DNA of 64,000 nt from contig NZ_LFML01000006.1 in the NCBI RefSeq assembly GCF_001044425.1, forward strand, positions 163,928 through 227,927. Direction: 5' to 3'. Numbering within the stretch: the stretch's first letter is position 1; every line of letters starts with the position of its first letter. The position numbers were made by a program, and so were the translations under genes. This document shows positions 42,712-50,618 of this stretch, piece by piece. The notes beneath the pieces are model-generated. The model was not told the origin of the DNA. It saw nothing but the letters and a program-made list of their open reading frames with translations, and did not search any database. Source of the stretch: Streptomyces roseus (lineage in GTDB: Bacteria > Actinomycetota > Actinomycetes > Streptomycetales > Streptomycetaceae).

Positions 42712-44250
42712 ATGAGCGGTGGCATGGGTGAGCGCGAGCACGTACGAGTGGCGGTGATCGGTTCCGGGTTCGGGGGACTGGGCGCAGCCGTGCGGCTGCG
42801 GCGCGAGGGGATCACGGACTTCGTGGTCCTGGAACGGGCCGGTTCGGTGGGCGGGACCTGGCGGGACAACAGCTATCCCGGGTGCGCCTGCGACGTCCCC
42901 TCCCATCTCTATTCGTTCTCCTTCGCGCCCAATCCCGACTGGCCGCGGACCTTCTCGGGGCAGCCGGCCATCCGCGCCTACCTGGAGCACGTCGCCGACA
43001 CCTTCGGGCTCCGTCCGCACCTGCGGCTGAACTCCGAGGTGCGCATGATGCGCTGGGACGCCGACCGGCTCAGGTGGGAGATCGAGACCTCGGCCGGCGA
43101 ACTCACCGCCGACGTCGTGGTCTCCGCCACCGGGCCGCTGTCCGACCCGAAGATGCCGGAGATCCCCGGGCTCGCCGACTTCCCCGGCAAGGTCTTCCAC
43201 TCCGCGCGCTGGGACCACGACTACGACCTGCGCGGCAAGCGGGTCGCCATGATCGGCACCGGCGCCTCGGCCATCCAGATCGTGCCGGCCATCGCCCCCG
43301 ACGTGGAGCGCCTCACACTGTTCCAGCGGACCCCGCCGTGGGTGATGCCGCGCACCGACCGGGCGATCAGCGGCGCGGAGCGCTGGCTGCACCGGCAGCT
43401 GCCGTTCACCCGCGCGGCCCGCCGGGGGCTGCTGTGGGGGATCCGCGAGCTCCAGGTCAGCGCCTTCACCAAGCGGCCCCACCAGCTCGGGCTCGTCGAG
43501 GCGCTGGCCAAGGCCAACATGGCGCGCTCGATCAAGGACCCGGAGCTGCTGGCCAAGCTGACGCCCTCGTACCGGATCGGCTGCAAGCGGATCCTGCTCT
43601 CCAGCGAGTACTACCCGGCGCTGGCCCGGCCCCACGTGGACCTGGTCGCCTCCGGGCTCCAGGAGATCCGGGGCAACACGCTGGTCGCCGCCGACGGCAC
43701 GCGGACCGAGGCCGACGCGATCATCTTCGGCACCGGGTTCCACGTCACGGACATGCCGATCGCCGACCGGGTGGTGGGCGCCGAGGGCAGGACCCTCGCC
43801 GACCACTGGAAGGACGGGATGCAGTCGCTGCGCGGGGCGACGGCCGCCGGCTTCCCGAACTGGATGACGATCATCGGGCCGAACACCGGACTCGGCAACA
43901 GCTCGATGATCCTGATGATCGAGTCGCAGCTGAACTACATGGCGGACTACCTGCGCCAGCTGGACGTGCTCGGCGGACAGGTCGCCCTCGCGGCCCGGCC
44001 CTCGGCCGTGAACCGGTGGAACCGCCAGGTCCAGACCCGCATGGAGCGCACCGTGTGGAACACCGGCGGCTGCACCAGCTGGTACCTGGACGCGCAAGGG
44101 CGCAACACGACGGTCTGGCCGGGCACGACCGGCGAGTTCCGCAAGGAGACGCGGAGCGTGGACCTGTCCGAGTACGAGGTCATCCGGCTCCGGGAGGACC
44201 ACCCCGAGCGCATCCCCGCCGGCGCCGGGAACGCGGAGGGAGCCGCGTGA
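42712..44250 (+). CDS. flavin-containing (Baeyer-Villiger type) monooxygenase
   Basis: A 512-residue class B flavin monooxygenase using FAD and NADPH. The FAD motif is 'GSGFGGLGAAV' and the NADPH motif 'MIGTGASAIQIVP'. Between them lies 'FPGKVFHSARWDHD', close to the Baeyer-Villiger fingerprint F-x-G-x-x-x-H-x-x-x-W with Asp in place of the final Pro. 'GGTWRDNSYPGCACDVPSH' (in parts) is typical of this group. ATG at 42712 has a GGAAGG ribosome site; GTG at 42688 is an alternative. First of three coupled genes with a hydrolase and an SDR. Confidence 0.93.
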   Translation: MSGGMGEREHVRVAVIGSGFGGLGAAVRLRREGITDFVVLERAGSVGGTWRDNSYPGCACDVPSHLYSFSFAPNPDWPRTFSGQPAIRAYLEHVADTFGLRPHLRLNSEVRMMRWDADRLRWEIETSAGELTADVVVSATGPLSDPKMPEIPGLADFPGKVFHSARWDHDYDLRGKRVAMIGTGASAIQIVPAIAPDVERLTLFQRTPPWVMPRTDRAISGAERWLHRQLPFTRAARRGLLWGIRELQVSAFTKRPHQLGLVEALAKANMARSIKDPELLAKLTPSYRIGCKRILLSSEYYPALARPHVDLVASGLQEIRGNTLVAADGTRTEADAIIFGTGFHVTDMPIADRVVGAEGRTLADHWKDGMQSLRGATAAGFPNWMTIIGPNTGLGNSSMILMIESQLNYMADYLRQLDVLGGQVALAARPSAVNRWNRQVQTRMERTVWNTGGCTSWYLDAQGRNTTVWPGTTGEFRKETRSVDLSEYEVIRLREDHPERIPAGAGNAEGAA

Positions 44251-45176
44251 GCCGGACCGGGTACGTCACCTCCGGGAGGTACGCCCCGCCCGCCGCCCGG
44301 CGGGAACTCGTCGCGGTCTCCGCCGACGGGGCCCGCCTGCACGTGGAGGAGCACGGGGACGAGGGCGCGCCGGCCGTGGTGCTGGCCCACGGCTGGACCT
44401 GCTCCACCGCCTTCTGGGCCGCGCAGATCCGCGAGCTCGCCCGGGACCACCGGGTCATCGCGTACGACCAGCGCGGACACGGGCGCAGCCCCGCCGCCTC
44501 CCGGTACGCGGCCGAGGCCCTCGCCGACGACCTCGTGGCCGTCTTCGGGGCCACCCTGGCCCCCGGGGAGAAGGCGGTCGTCGCCGGGCACTCCATGGGC
44601 GGCATGACGATCATGGCCGCCGCCGGGCGCCCGGAGTTCGCCGAGCACGCCGCCGCCGCGCTGCTGTGCAGCACCGGCAGCGGCCGGCTGGTCGCGGAGT
44701 CGCTGGTGCTGCCCCTGCGCCCCGGGCGCGTACGGACGCGCATCACCGGCGCGGTCCTCGGCGCGCGCGCCCCGCTCGGGCCCGTCACGCCGGTCGCCAA
44801 ACGGGTGCTGAAGTACGCCACCATGGGCCCCGGGTCCGCGCCCGACAAGGTCGAGGCCTGCGCCCGCATCGTCCACGCCTGCCCCGCCGGCGTCCGGTAC
44901 GCCTGGTCCGGGGTGCTCGCCGGGCTGGACCTGGACGCGAACCTCGCGACGCTCACCGTGCCCACCGCCGTCATCGGCGGCAAGAACGACCGCCTCACCC
45001 CGATCGTGCACGCCCGGGGGCTCGCCGCGGCGCTGCCCCGCTGCGTGGGGCTGACCGAACTGACCGGCATGGGGCACATGACCCCGATCGAGGCCCCCGA
45101 GGCGGTCACCGCCGCCATCCGCGAGCTGACCGTCCACCTGGCGAACGTGACCGACGAACTGAAGGAGACGCTGTGA
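44247..45176 (+). CDS. alpha/beta hydrolase
   Basis: A 309-residue alpha/beta-fold hydrolase. The nucleophile elbow is 'GHSMGG' (Ser of G-x-S-x-G), the oxyanion region 'AHGWTCST' and the terminal histidine lies in 'GMGHMTPIEAP'. The Asp is probably in 'GGKNDRLTP'. It is likely an esterase that opens esters or lactones made by the upstream monooxygenase. GTGA overlaps couple it to both neighbours. Confidence 0.93.
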   Translation: MSRTGYVTSGRYAPPAARRELVAVSADGARLHVEEHGDEGAPAVVLAHGWTCSTAFWAAQIRELARDHRVIAYDQRGHGRSPAASRYAAEALADDLVAVFGATLAPGEKAVVAGHSMGGMTIMAAAGRPEFAEHAAAALLCSTGSGRLVAESLVLPLRPGRVRTRITGAVLGARAPLGPVTPVAKRVLKYATMGPGSAPDKVEACARIVHACPAGVRYAWSGVLAGLDLDANLATLTVPTAVIGGKNDRLTPIVHARGLAAALPRCVGLTELTGMGHMTPIEAPEAVTAAIRELTVHLANVTDELKETL

Positions 45177-46066
45177 GCGCGAGCAGGAGTCTGGAAGGCC
45201 AGGTCGCCGTCGTCACCGGCGCGGCCCGCGGGGTGGGCGAGCTCCTGGCCCGCAAGCTGTCCGCGCGCGGCGCGAAGGTGGCCCTGGTCGGCCTGGAGCC
45301 GGAGGTCCTCAAGGAGGTCTCCGAACGGCTGCACGCCGACAGCGACCACTGGCACGCCGACGTCACCGACCACGAGGCGATGGCCCGCGTCGCGCAGGAG
45401 GTCAAGCAGCGCTTCGGCAAGGTCGACCTCGTCGTCGCCAACGCGGGGGTCGCCGCCGGCGGTCCGTTCGCCGATTCCGACCCCGAGGCCTGGCGCCGGG
45501 TGATCGAGGTCAACCTGATCGGCGGGGCGGTCACCGCCCGCGCCTTCCTCCCCGTACTCACCGAGAGCCGCGGCTACTTCCTCCAGATCGCCTCGCTCGC
45601 CGCGATCACGCCGGCGCCGATGATGAGCGCGTACTGCGCCTCCAAGTCCGGCGTCGAGGCCTTCGCGCACTGCCTGCGCGCCGAAGTCGGCCACAAGGGC
45701 GTCAAGGTGGGCGTCGGCTACCTCTCCTGGACCGACACCGACATGGTGCGCGGGGCCGACCAGGACGAGGTCATGCGGGAACTGCGCGGAAGGCTGCCGT
45801 GGCCGGCGAACCGCACGTACCCGCTGGGTCCGGCGGTGGACCGGATCGTGGCCGGCATCGAGCGGCGCTCACCGCACGTGTACGCGCAGTGGTGGCTGCG
45901 CGGGATGCAGGGCGTGCGCGGCTACCTGCCCGGGATCATCGCGACCGTCGGGCAGCGGGAGATGAGGCGCTTCGAGCCCCGGCTGACGAGCGTCTCCCGG
46001 GGGCTGGTGGGGGCCGGAGGCGCGGCCGACGAGAAGGAACGGACCCTGGGCACGGAGCGTCATTGA
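45173..46066 (+). CDS. short-chain dehydrogenase/reductase
   Basis: A 297-residue SDR. The nucleotide motif is 'VTGAARGVGELLA' (T-G-x-x-x-G-x-G), the structural motif 'VVANAGVAAGG' (NAG), and the catalytic set is Ser in 'QIASLAA' and 'YCASK' (Y-x-x-x-K). A C-terminal extension of ~60 residues contains a hydrophobic stretch. In this operon it probably interconverts the alcohol and ketone used by the monooxygenase. It is coupled by GTGA to the hydrolase gene. Confidence 0.93.
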   Translation: MSASRSLEGQVAVVTGAARGVGELLARKLSARGAKVALVGLEPEVLKEVSERLHADSDHWHADVTDHEAMARVAQEVKQRFGKVDLVVANAGVAAGGPFADSDPEAWRRVIEVNLIGGAVTARAFLPVLTESRGYFLQIASLAAITPAPMMSAYCASKSGVEAFAHCLRAEVGHKGVKVGVGYLSWTDTDMVRGADQDEVMRELRGRLPWPANRTYPLGPAVDRIVAGIERRSPHVYAQWWLRGMQGVRGYLPGIIATVGQREMRRFEPRLTSVSRGLVGAGGAADEKERTLGTERH

Positions 46067-46144
46067 TCGAAATGCGAGTTTTGTCCGCTCGTGCAAATCT
46101 GGTCGCAGCCCGGTCCCCTACACACCCCACCAGGAGTGAACAGC

Positions 46145-46321
46145 ATGGGCATCAAGGACCAGTTCCAGGACAAGGCGCAAGAGCTCGAGGACAAGGCCAA
46201 GGCGAGCCGCCAGGGCGCGAAGGACGAGGCGGCGCCCGCGCACGCTGCGCACGGCGCGGACCAGGCCAAGAAGAAGAAGGCGAAGGTCCACGACGAGCTC
46301 GACGACAACTGGGACTTCTGA
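46145..46321 (+). CDS. small charged protein
   Basis: A 58-residue, highly charged protein ('MGIKDQFQDKAQELEDKAKASRQGAKDEA', with a lysine run 'KKKKAK' and an acidic end 'DELDDNWDF'). It should be helical in the first half and resembles the short CsbD/antitoxin-like proteins widespread in Streptomyces, of unproven role. AGGAGTG is a good ribosome site 7 bases upstream. It ends at a strong terminator shared with the convergent tricorn gene. Confidence 0.75.
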   Translation: MGIKDQFQDKAQELEDKAKASRQGAKDEAAPAHAAHGADQAKKKKAKVHDELDDNWDF

Positions 46322-46333
46322 CGCCCGCAGTTC

Positions 46334-46388
46334 GTCACGGAAGGGGCGCGGCCCGTGCACTGCACAGGCCGCGCCCCTTCCCCGTGAC
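46334..46388. terminator. bidirectional terminator hairpin
   Basis: AAGGGGCGCGGCC (46341-46353) pairs perfectly with 46367-46379; after a two-base bulge GTCACGG pairs with CCGTGAC. It sits between convergent genes (small charged protein and tricorn protease). Confidence 0.85.
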
Positions 46389-46427
46389 CGCGCGACCCGG
46401 GCGGTCAGGGGGCGGGCTCCCCGCGGG

Positions 46428-49400
46428 CTACGGCCTCGGCGGCAGCTTCGGACGCCTCAGGTCGGGGACGTCCTCGTACCCGGGCGGCACCGCGGCAGGC
46501 TCCTGCTCCAGCAGCTCCAGCGCCAGGAACACCGCGTCGTCCAGCTGCGCGTGCCGCCCCTCCGCCCAGTCGAGCGGGGTCCGCAGGATCGCCAGGTCCG
46601 GTTCCACGCCGTGGTTCTCCACCGACCAGCCGTACTCCGGGAACCAGGCGGCGTTCATCGGCACCGTGATCACCGTGCCGTCGCCCAGGGTGTGCCGGCC
46701 GGTCATGCCGACCACCCCGCCCCAGGTGCGCTGGCCGACCACCGGCCCGAGCCCGAGCAGCTTGAAGGCGGCCGTGATCATGTCACCGTCCGAGGAGGTC
46801 GCCTCGTCGGCCAGCGCGACGATCGGGCCGCGGGGCGCGTTGGAGGCGTAACTGACCGGCTGGGCGTTGCGCGTGAGGTCCCAGCCGAGGATCGAGCGGG
46901 TCAGCTTCTCCACCACCAGCTCGCTGATGTGCCCGCCCGCGTTGCCGCGCACGTCCACGAGCAGCGCGGGCCGGGACATCTCCATCCGCAGGTCCCGGTT
47001 GAACTGCGCCCAGCCCGAGCCGCCCATGTCGGGGATGTGCAGGTAGCCGCACTTGCCGCCGCTGAGCTCGCGGACCACCGCGCGCCGCTTGGACACCCAG
47101 TCCTGGTAGCGCAGCGGCCGCTCGTCGATCAGCGGCACGATCGCGACCCGCCGGGCCCGGCCCTCGCCCTCCGCGGGTACGAAGGTCAGCTCGACCGTGG
47201 TGCCTCCGGCCGCCGCGAGCAGGGGATAGGGCCCGGCCACCCGGTCCACGGGCCGCCCGTCGACGTGGGTGAGCACGGCGCCCTCCCGGATCCCGGTGCC
47301 GGCGAGCGGGGAGCGGGCCTTGGAGTCGGAGGACTCGCCGGGCAGGATCCGGGCCAGCGTCCAGCCCTCCTCGCGGGGCACGAAGTTGGCGCCGAGCAAC
47401 CCGATCGGCCGGTGGTAGTGCGGCGGCCCCTCGTTGCGGCGCGCGGGGGCGACGTACGCGTGCGAGGTGCCGAGCTCGCCGAGCACCTCGCGCAGCAGGT
47501 CCGCGAACTCGTCGGGCGAGGCGACCCGTTCTACCAGGGGGCGGTACTGGCGCAGCACCCCGTCCCAGTCGATGTTGCACATGCCCGGCTCCCAGAAGTA
47601 CGCGCGGGTCAGCCGCCCGGCTTCCTCGAAGGCCTGGCGCCACTCGGCGGCCGGGTCCACCTCGTGCAGGATGCGCCGCAGGTCCAGGTAGACGGTGGAG
47701 TCGCCGTCGCCGGACTCGTTCGAGGGGACCGCGCGCAGGTCGCCGTCGTCGTTGACGACGAGCCGGGTGCCGTCGCCGCTGACCGCGAACCAGTCCAGCC
47801 CGGAGGCCAGTTCGCTCTTGCGTGCCTTGGTGATCTCGAAGTGCTCCAGGGTGGGTTTGCCGCTGGTGTCGGTCGGGTTGGCGAAGGTCTCGCCGAGCGC
47901 GCCCGAGATCGGCCAGCGCAGCCACACCAGCCCGCCGCCGCTGACCGGGTACAGGGCCGAGTACTTCGACGCCGTCACCGGGAACGGGGTGACGCGGCTC
48001 TCCAGCCCCTCCACCTCCACCATGACCGCGCCCTCGCCCTCGGCGGACTCGCCCTCGCCCGGGTCGAGCCCGCCCGCCGCCGGGCGCCCGTCGGGGGTGA
48101 ACGCGAACGGCGAGGGGGTCGCCGAGGACAGCGGCACCAGGTACGGACGGCAGCCCAGCGGGAAGGACAGGTCGCCGGTGTGCACGTCGTAGACCGGGTC
48201 GAAGCCGCGCCACGAGAGGAAGGCCAGGTAGCGGCCGTCGCGGGTGAAGACCGGGTTCTCGTCCTCGAAGCGGCCGTTGGTGACGTCGACGATGGAGCGC
48301 GGGCCGGGGCCGGAGATCCGGGCCATCTTGATCTGGCGCAGGGAGCGCCCGATGCCCGGGTGCGACCAGGCCAGCCAGGCCCCGTCGGGCGAGAACGCCA
48401 GGTCGGTCACGGGCCCGTTGATGGACCGGATCAGCTCGGTGACCTCCCCGCCGGACTCCTCGGCGCCCGGCCCGGACGGGGAGCCGGCCTCCTCGTCGGA
48501 CACGTCGATCAGGAGCAGCCGCCCGTCGTTGGAGGCGATCGCGAGCCGCTCCCCGTCCGGATCGGACAGCAGCTCCAGTACGCGGCCCAGCTTCCCCGAG
48601 GCCAGCCGGCGCGGCTCGCGGTCCCCGGAGGCCCGGGGCAGGTAGGCGATCTCGATCGCGTCCTCGCCCTCGGCGTCCGTCACGTACGCGACCTGCCCGC
48701 TGCTGCCGAGCATCTCGGGCAGCCGCACCCGCACGCCCGGGGTGTCGGCGATCGTCCGGGCGGGCCCGTCGCGGTGGGTGAGCCAGTACAGGCTGCCGCG
48801 GATGACGACGGCGCTGGCCCGGCCGGTGGTGTCGACGGAGAGCGAGTCGACGTGGCTGGCGGCCGGGATCTGGTACGGACGGCGGCCCGCGCGGGGACCG
48901 CCGAGGCGGACGTCGAGCCGGCGCGGGGAGGCATCGGGGGCGAGCGAGTCCACGAGCCAGAGGTCACCGGCGCACTGGTAGACGACGCGGGAGCCGTCGC
49001 TGGAGGCGTGGCGGGCGTAGAACTCCTCGTGGTCGGTGTGGCGGCGCAGGTCGGTGCCGTCGGGCAGGCAGGAGTAGAGGTTGCCGATGCCCTCGTGGTC
49101 GGAGAGGAAGGCGATCCGGCCGCCGACGAACATCGGGGCGTCGAGGTGGCCCTCGACGTGCTCCAGCAGCTGCGTGCCGTGCAGCCACAGCCGGCCGGTG
49201 GCGCCGCCGCGGTAGCGCTTCCAGGCGGCCGGCTCGTGCGGGGGCTTGCCCGTCAGGAGCAGGGTGCGCCGCTCCCCTCCCGGTTCCTCGTGGACGGCGA
49301 TGTCCGAGACGGGCCCCCACGGCAGCTTGCCGCCGGGTGAGCCGTCGGTCGGCACGCTGTAGGCCCAGGCGTAATAGGAGAAGGGCTGCCCGTGCGAGGA

Positions 49401-49745
49401 CACGGCGAGGATGTCGCTGCGGCCGTCCTTGTCCGGCGGGGTCCAGCCGCAGACGCGCGTGTCCGTCGCCCCCCAGTAGCTGAGCTGGCGGGCCGGGCCG
49501 CCGGCCACCGGGGCGAGGTGGATCTCGGGGTCGAGGCTGCGCCAGGTCGTGAAGGCGATGTGCCGGCCGTCGGGGGAGAAGCGGGGGTGGCCGACCCTGG
49601 TCCGGTCGACCGTGATCCGCCAGGCCCGGCCGGGGCTCTCGCCCTCGGGGACCAGCGGAGCGATCCAGAGGTCGTCCTCGGTCGCGAAGCACAGCAGATC
49701 GTCGTGGAGGTGCGGGAAGCGGAGGTACGCGCCGTCGTGACTCAC
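46428..49745 (-). CDS. tricorn protease (S41 family)
   Basis: A 1105-residue cytosolic protease that degrades peptides released by larger proteases. Order of parts: an N-terminal six-bladed beta propeller with WD40/DPP-like repeats ('RFSPDGRHIAFTTW', residues ~60-75), a second propeller (to ~residue 690), a helical C1 domain, a PDZ domain ('GTGIREGAVLTHVDGRPVDRV'), and the S41 catalytic core. The catalytic His is in 'ELGTSHAYV' and the nucleophile Ser in 'EATSSDGDM'. An acidic insert (GEGESAEGEG) interrupts the second propeller. The GTG at 49745 gives the usual actinobacterial N-terminus. Confidence 0.94.
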   Translation of the reverse strand: MSHDGAYLRFPHLHDDLLCFATEDDLWIAPLVPEGESPGRAWRITVDRTRVGHPRFSPDGRHIAFTTWRSLDPEIHLAPVAGGPARQLSYWGATDTRVCGWTPPDKDGRSDILAVSSHGQPFSYYAWAYSVPTDGSPGGKLPWGPVSDIAVHEEPGGERRTLLLTGKPPHEPAAWKRYRGGATGRLWLHGTQLLEHVEGHLDAPMFVGGRIAFLSDHEGIGNLYSCLPDGTDLRRHTDHEEFYARHASSDGSRVVYQCAGDLWLVDSLAPDASPRRLDVRLGGPRAGRRPYQIPAASHVDSLSVDTTGRASAVVIRGSLYWLTHRDGPARTIADTPGVRVRLPEMLGSSGQVAYVTDAEGEDAIEIAYLPRASGDREPRRLASGKLGRVLELLSDPDGERLAIASNDGRLLLIDVSDEEAGSPSGPGAEESGGEVTELIRSINGPVTDLAFSPDGAWLAWSHPGIGRSLRQIKMARISGPGPRSIVDVTNGRFEDENPVFTRDGRYLAFLSWRGFDPVYDVHTGDLSFPLGCRPYLVPLSSATPSPFAFTPDGRPAAGGLDPGEGESAEGEGAVMVEVEGLESRVTPFPVTASKYSALYPVSGGGLVWLRWPISGALGETFANPTDTSGKPTLEHFEITKARKSELASGLDWFAVSGDGTRLVVNDDGDLRAVPSNESGDGDSTVYLDLRRILHEVDPAAEWRQAFEEAGRLTRAYFWEPGMCNIDWDGVLRQYRPLVERVASPDEFADLLREVLGELGTSHAYVAPARRNEGPPHYHRPIGLLGANFVPREEGWTLARILPGESSDSKARSPLAGTGIREGAVLTHVDGRPVDRVAGPYPLLAAAGGTTVELTFVPAEGEGRARRVAIVPLIDERPLRYQDWVSKRRAVVRELSGGKCGYLHIPDMGGSGWAQFNRDLRMEMSRPALLVDVRGNAGGHISELVVEKLTRSILGWDLTRNAQPVSYASNAPRGPIVALADEATSSDGDMITAAFKLLGLGPVVGQRTWGGVVGMTGRHTLGDGTVITVPMNAAWFPEYGWSVENHGVEPDLAILRTPLDWAEGRHAQLDDAVFLALELLEQEPAAVPPGYEDVPDLRRPKLPPRP

Positions 49746-49831
49746 CCCACAATGCTTTCCGCGCCGAGGGGGGCTGGCAACTCGTACAGGTGATCCATCC
49801 CCGCCGCAGGTGACGCACGCCACTCCCCAAG

Positions 49832-49849
49832 CGAAACGGAACGGTTTCG
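49832..49849. promoter_or_regulatory. TetR operator candidate 1
   Basis: CGAAAC-N6-GTTTCG dyad upstream of the TetR gene. It shares half-sites with the dyad at 49883. Confidence 0.65.
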
Positions 49850-49882
49850 TTTCGTTCGGTGCGGGGGTATCGTCATCGGTGT

Positions 49883-49897
49883 ACGAAACAGTTTCGT
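49883..49897. promoter_or_regulatory. TetR operator candidate 2
   Basis: ACGAAAC-A-GTTTCGT is a 15-bp perfect palindrome, 20 bases before the TetR start. Together with the 49832 dyad it suggests autoregulation. Confidence 0.75.
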
Positions 49898-49917
49898 TCG
49901 GATGGGAGGTGCCGGAG

Positions 49918-50508
49918 ATGCCCGAGGAAATCGCGTCGCGGCGCAGCCGGATCACCCCCGAGCGGGAAGCCGAACTCCACGAGGCGGTCCTCGACCTCCT
50001 GCGCGAGGTCGGCTACGAGGCGCTGACCATGGACGCGGTCGCCGCCCGCACCAAGTCCAGCAAGGCCACCCTCTACCGCCAGTGGGGGAGCAAGCCGGAG
50101 CTGGTCGCCAGAGCCCTGCGCTGCACCAAGCCGGCCTCCCTCCGGGAGATCGACACCGGCACGCTGCGCGGCGACTTCCACCGCATGGTGGAACTCTCCG
50201 ACAACGCGCAGATGGCGAAGGACACCGCACTGCTGCGGGGTCTCGCGCATGCCGTCCACGCGAGCCCCGAACTGCACCAGGCGCTGCGCAGGCTGCTCAT
50301 GGAGCCGGAGATCTCCGGACTCGACGAGATCCTGCGGCGCGCCGTGGAACGGGGTGAGATCGCCCCGGACTGTCCCGCGATCCGTTTCGTACCGCACATG
50401 CTGATCGGCGCCTTCATCGCCTTGCCGTTGATGGAGGACCGGTCCGTCGACCAGGCGTTCCTCGCCGCCTTCATGGACTCCGTGGTGTTCCCCGCCCTCG
50501 GCGTCTGA
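49918..50508 (+). CDS. TetR family transcriptional regulator
   Basis: A 196-residue repressor. The N-terminal helix-turn-helix is 'LREVGYEALTMDAVAARTKSSKATLYRQW' in parts (residues ~25-55), and a TetR C-terminal domain follows ('MLIGAFIALPLMEDRSVDQAFLAAFMD'). ATG at 49918 has a GGGAGG ribosome site; an upstream in-frame start at 49810 would run through the operators. It precedes the MMPL exporter by 110 bases on the same strand and probably controls it. Confidence 0.92.
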   Translation: MPEEIASRRSRITPEREAELHEAVLDLLREVGYEALTMDAVAARTKSSKATLYRQWGSKPELVARALRCTKPASLREIDTGTLRGDFHRMVELSDNAQMAKDTALLRGLAHAVHASPELHQALRRLLMEPEISGLDEILRRAVERGEIAPDCPAIRFVPHMLIGAFIALPLMEDRSVDQAFLAAFMDSVVFPALGV

Positions 50509-50618
50509 TCGTCCGACACCTCCCGCTGCTCCTGACACGCCGCTCTCGTCGTCGGGCCGGCTCTCCACGCCCTGATCCGTCCCGGATCCACCACGACCTG
50601 AACGGGAGAACCGCCTCC

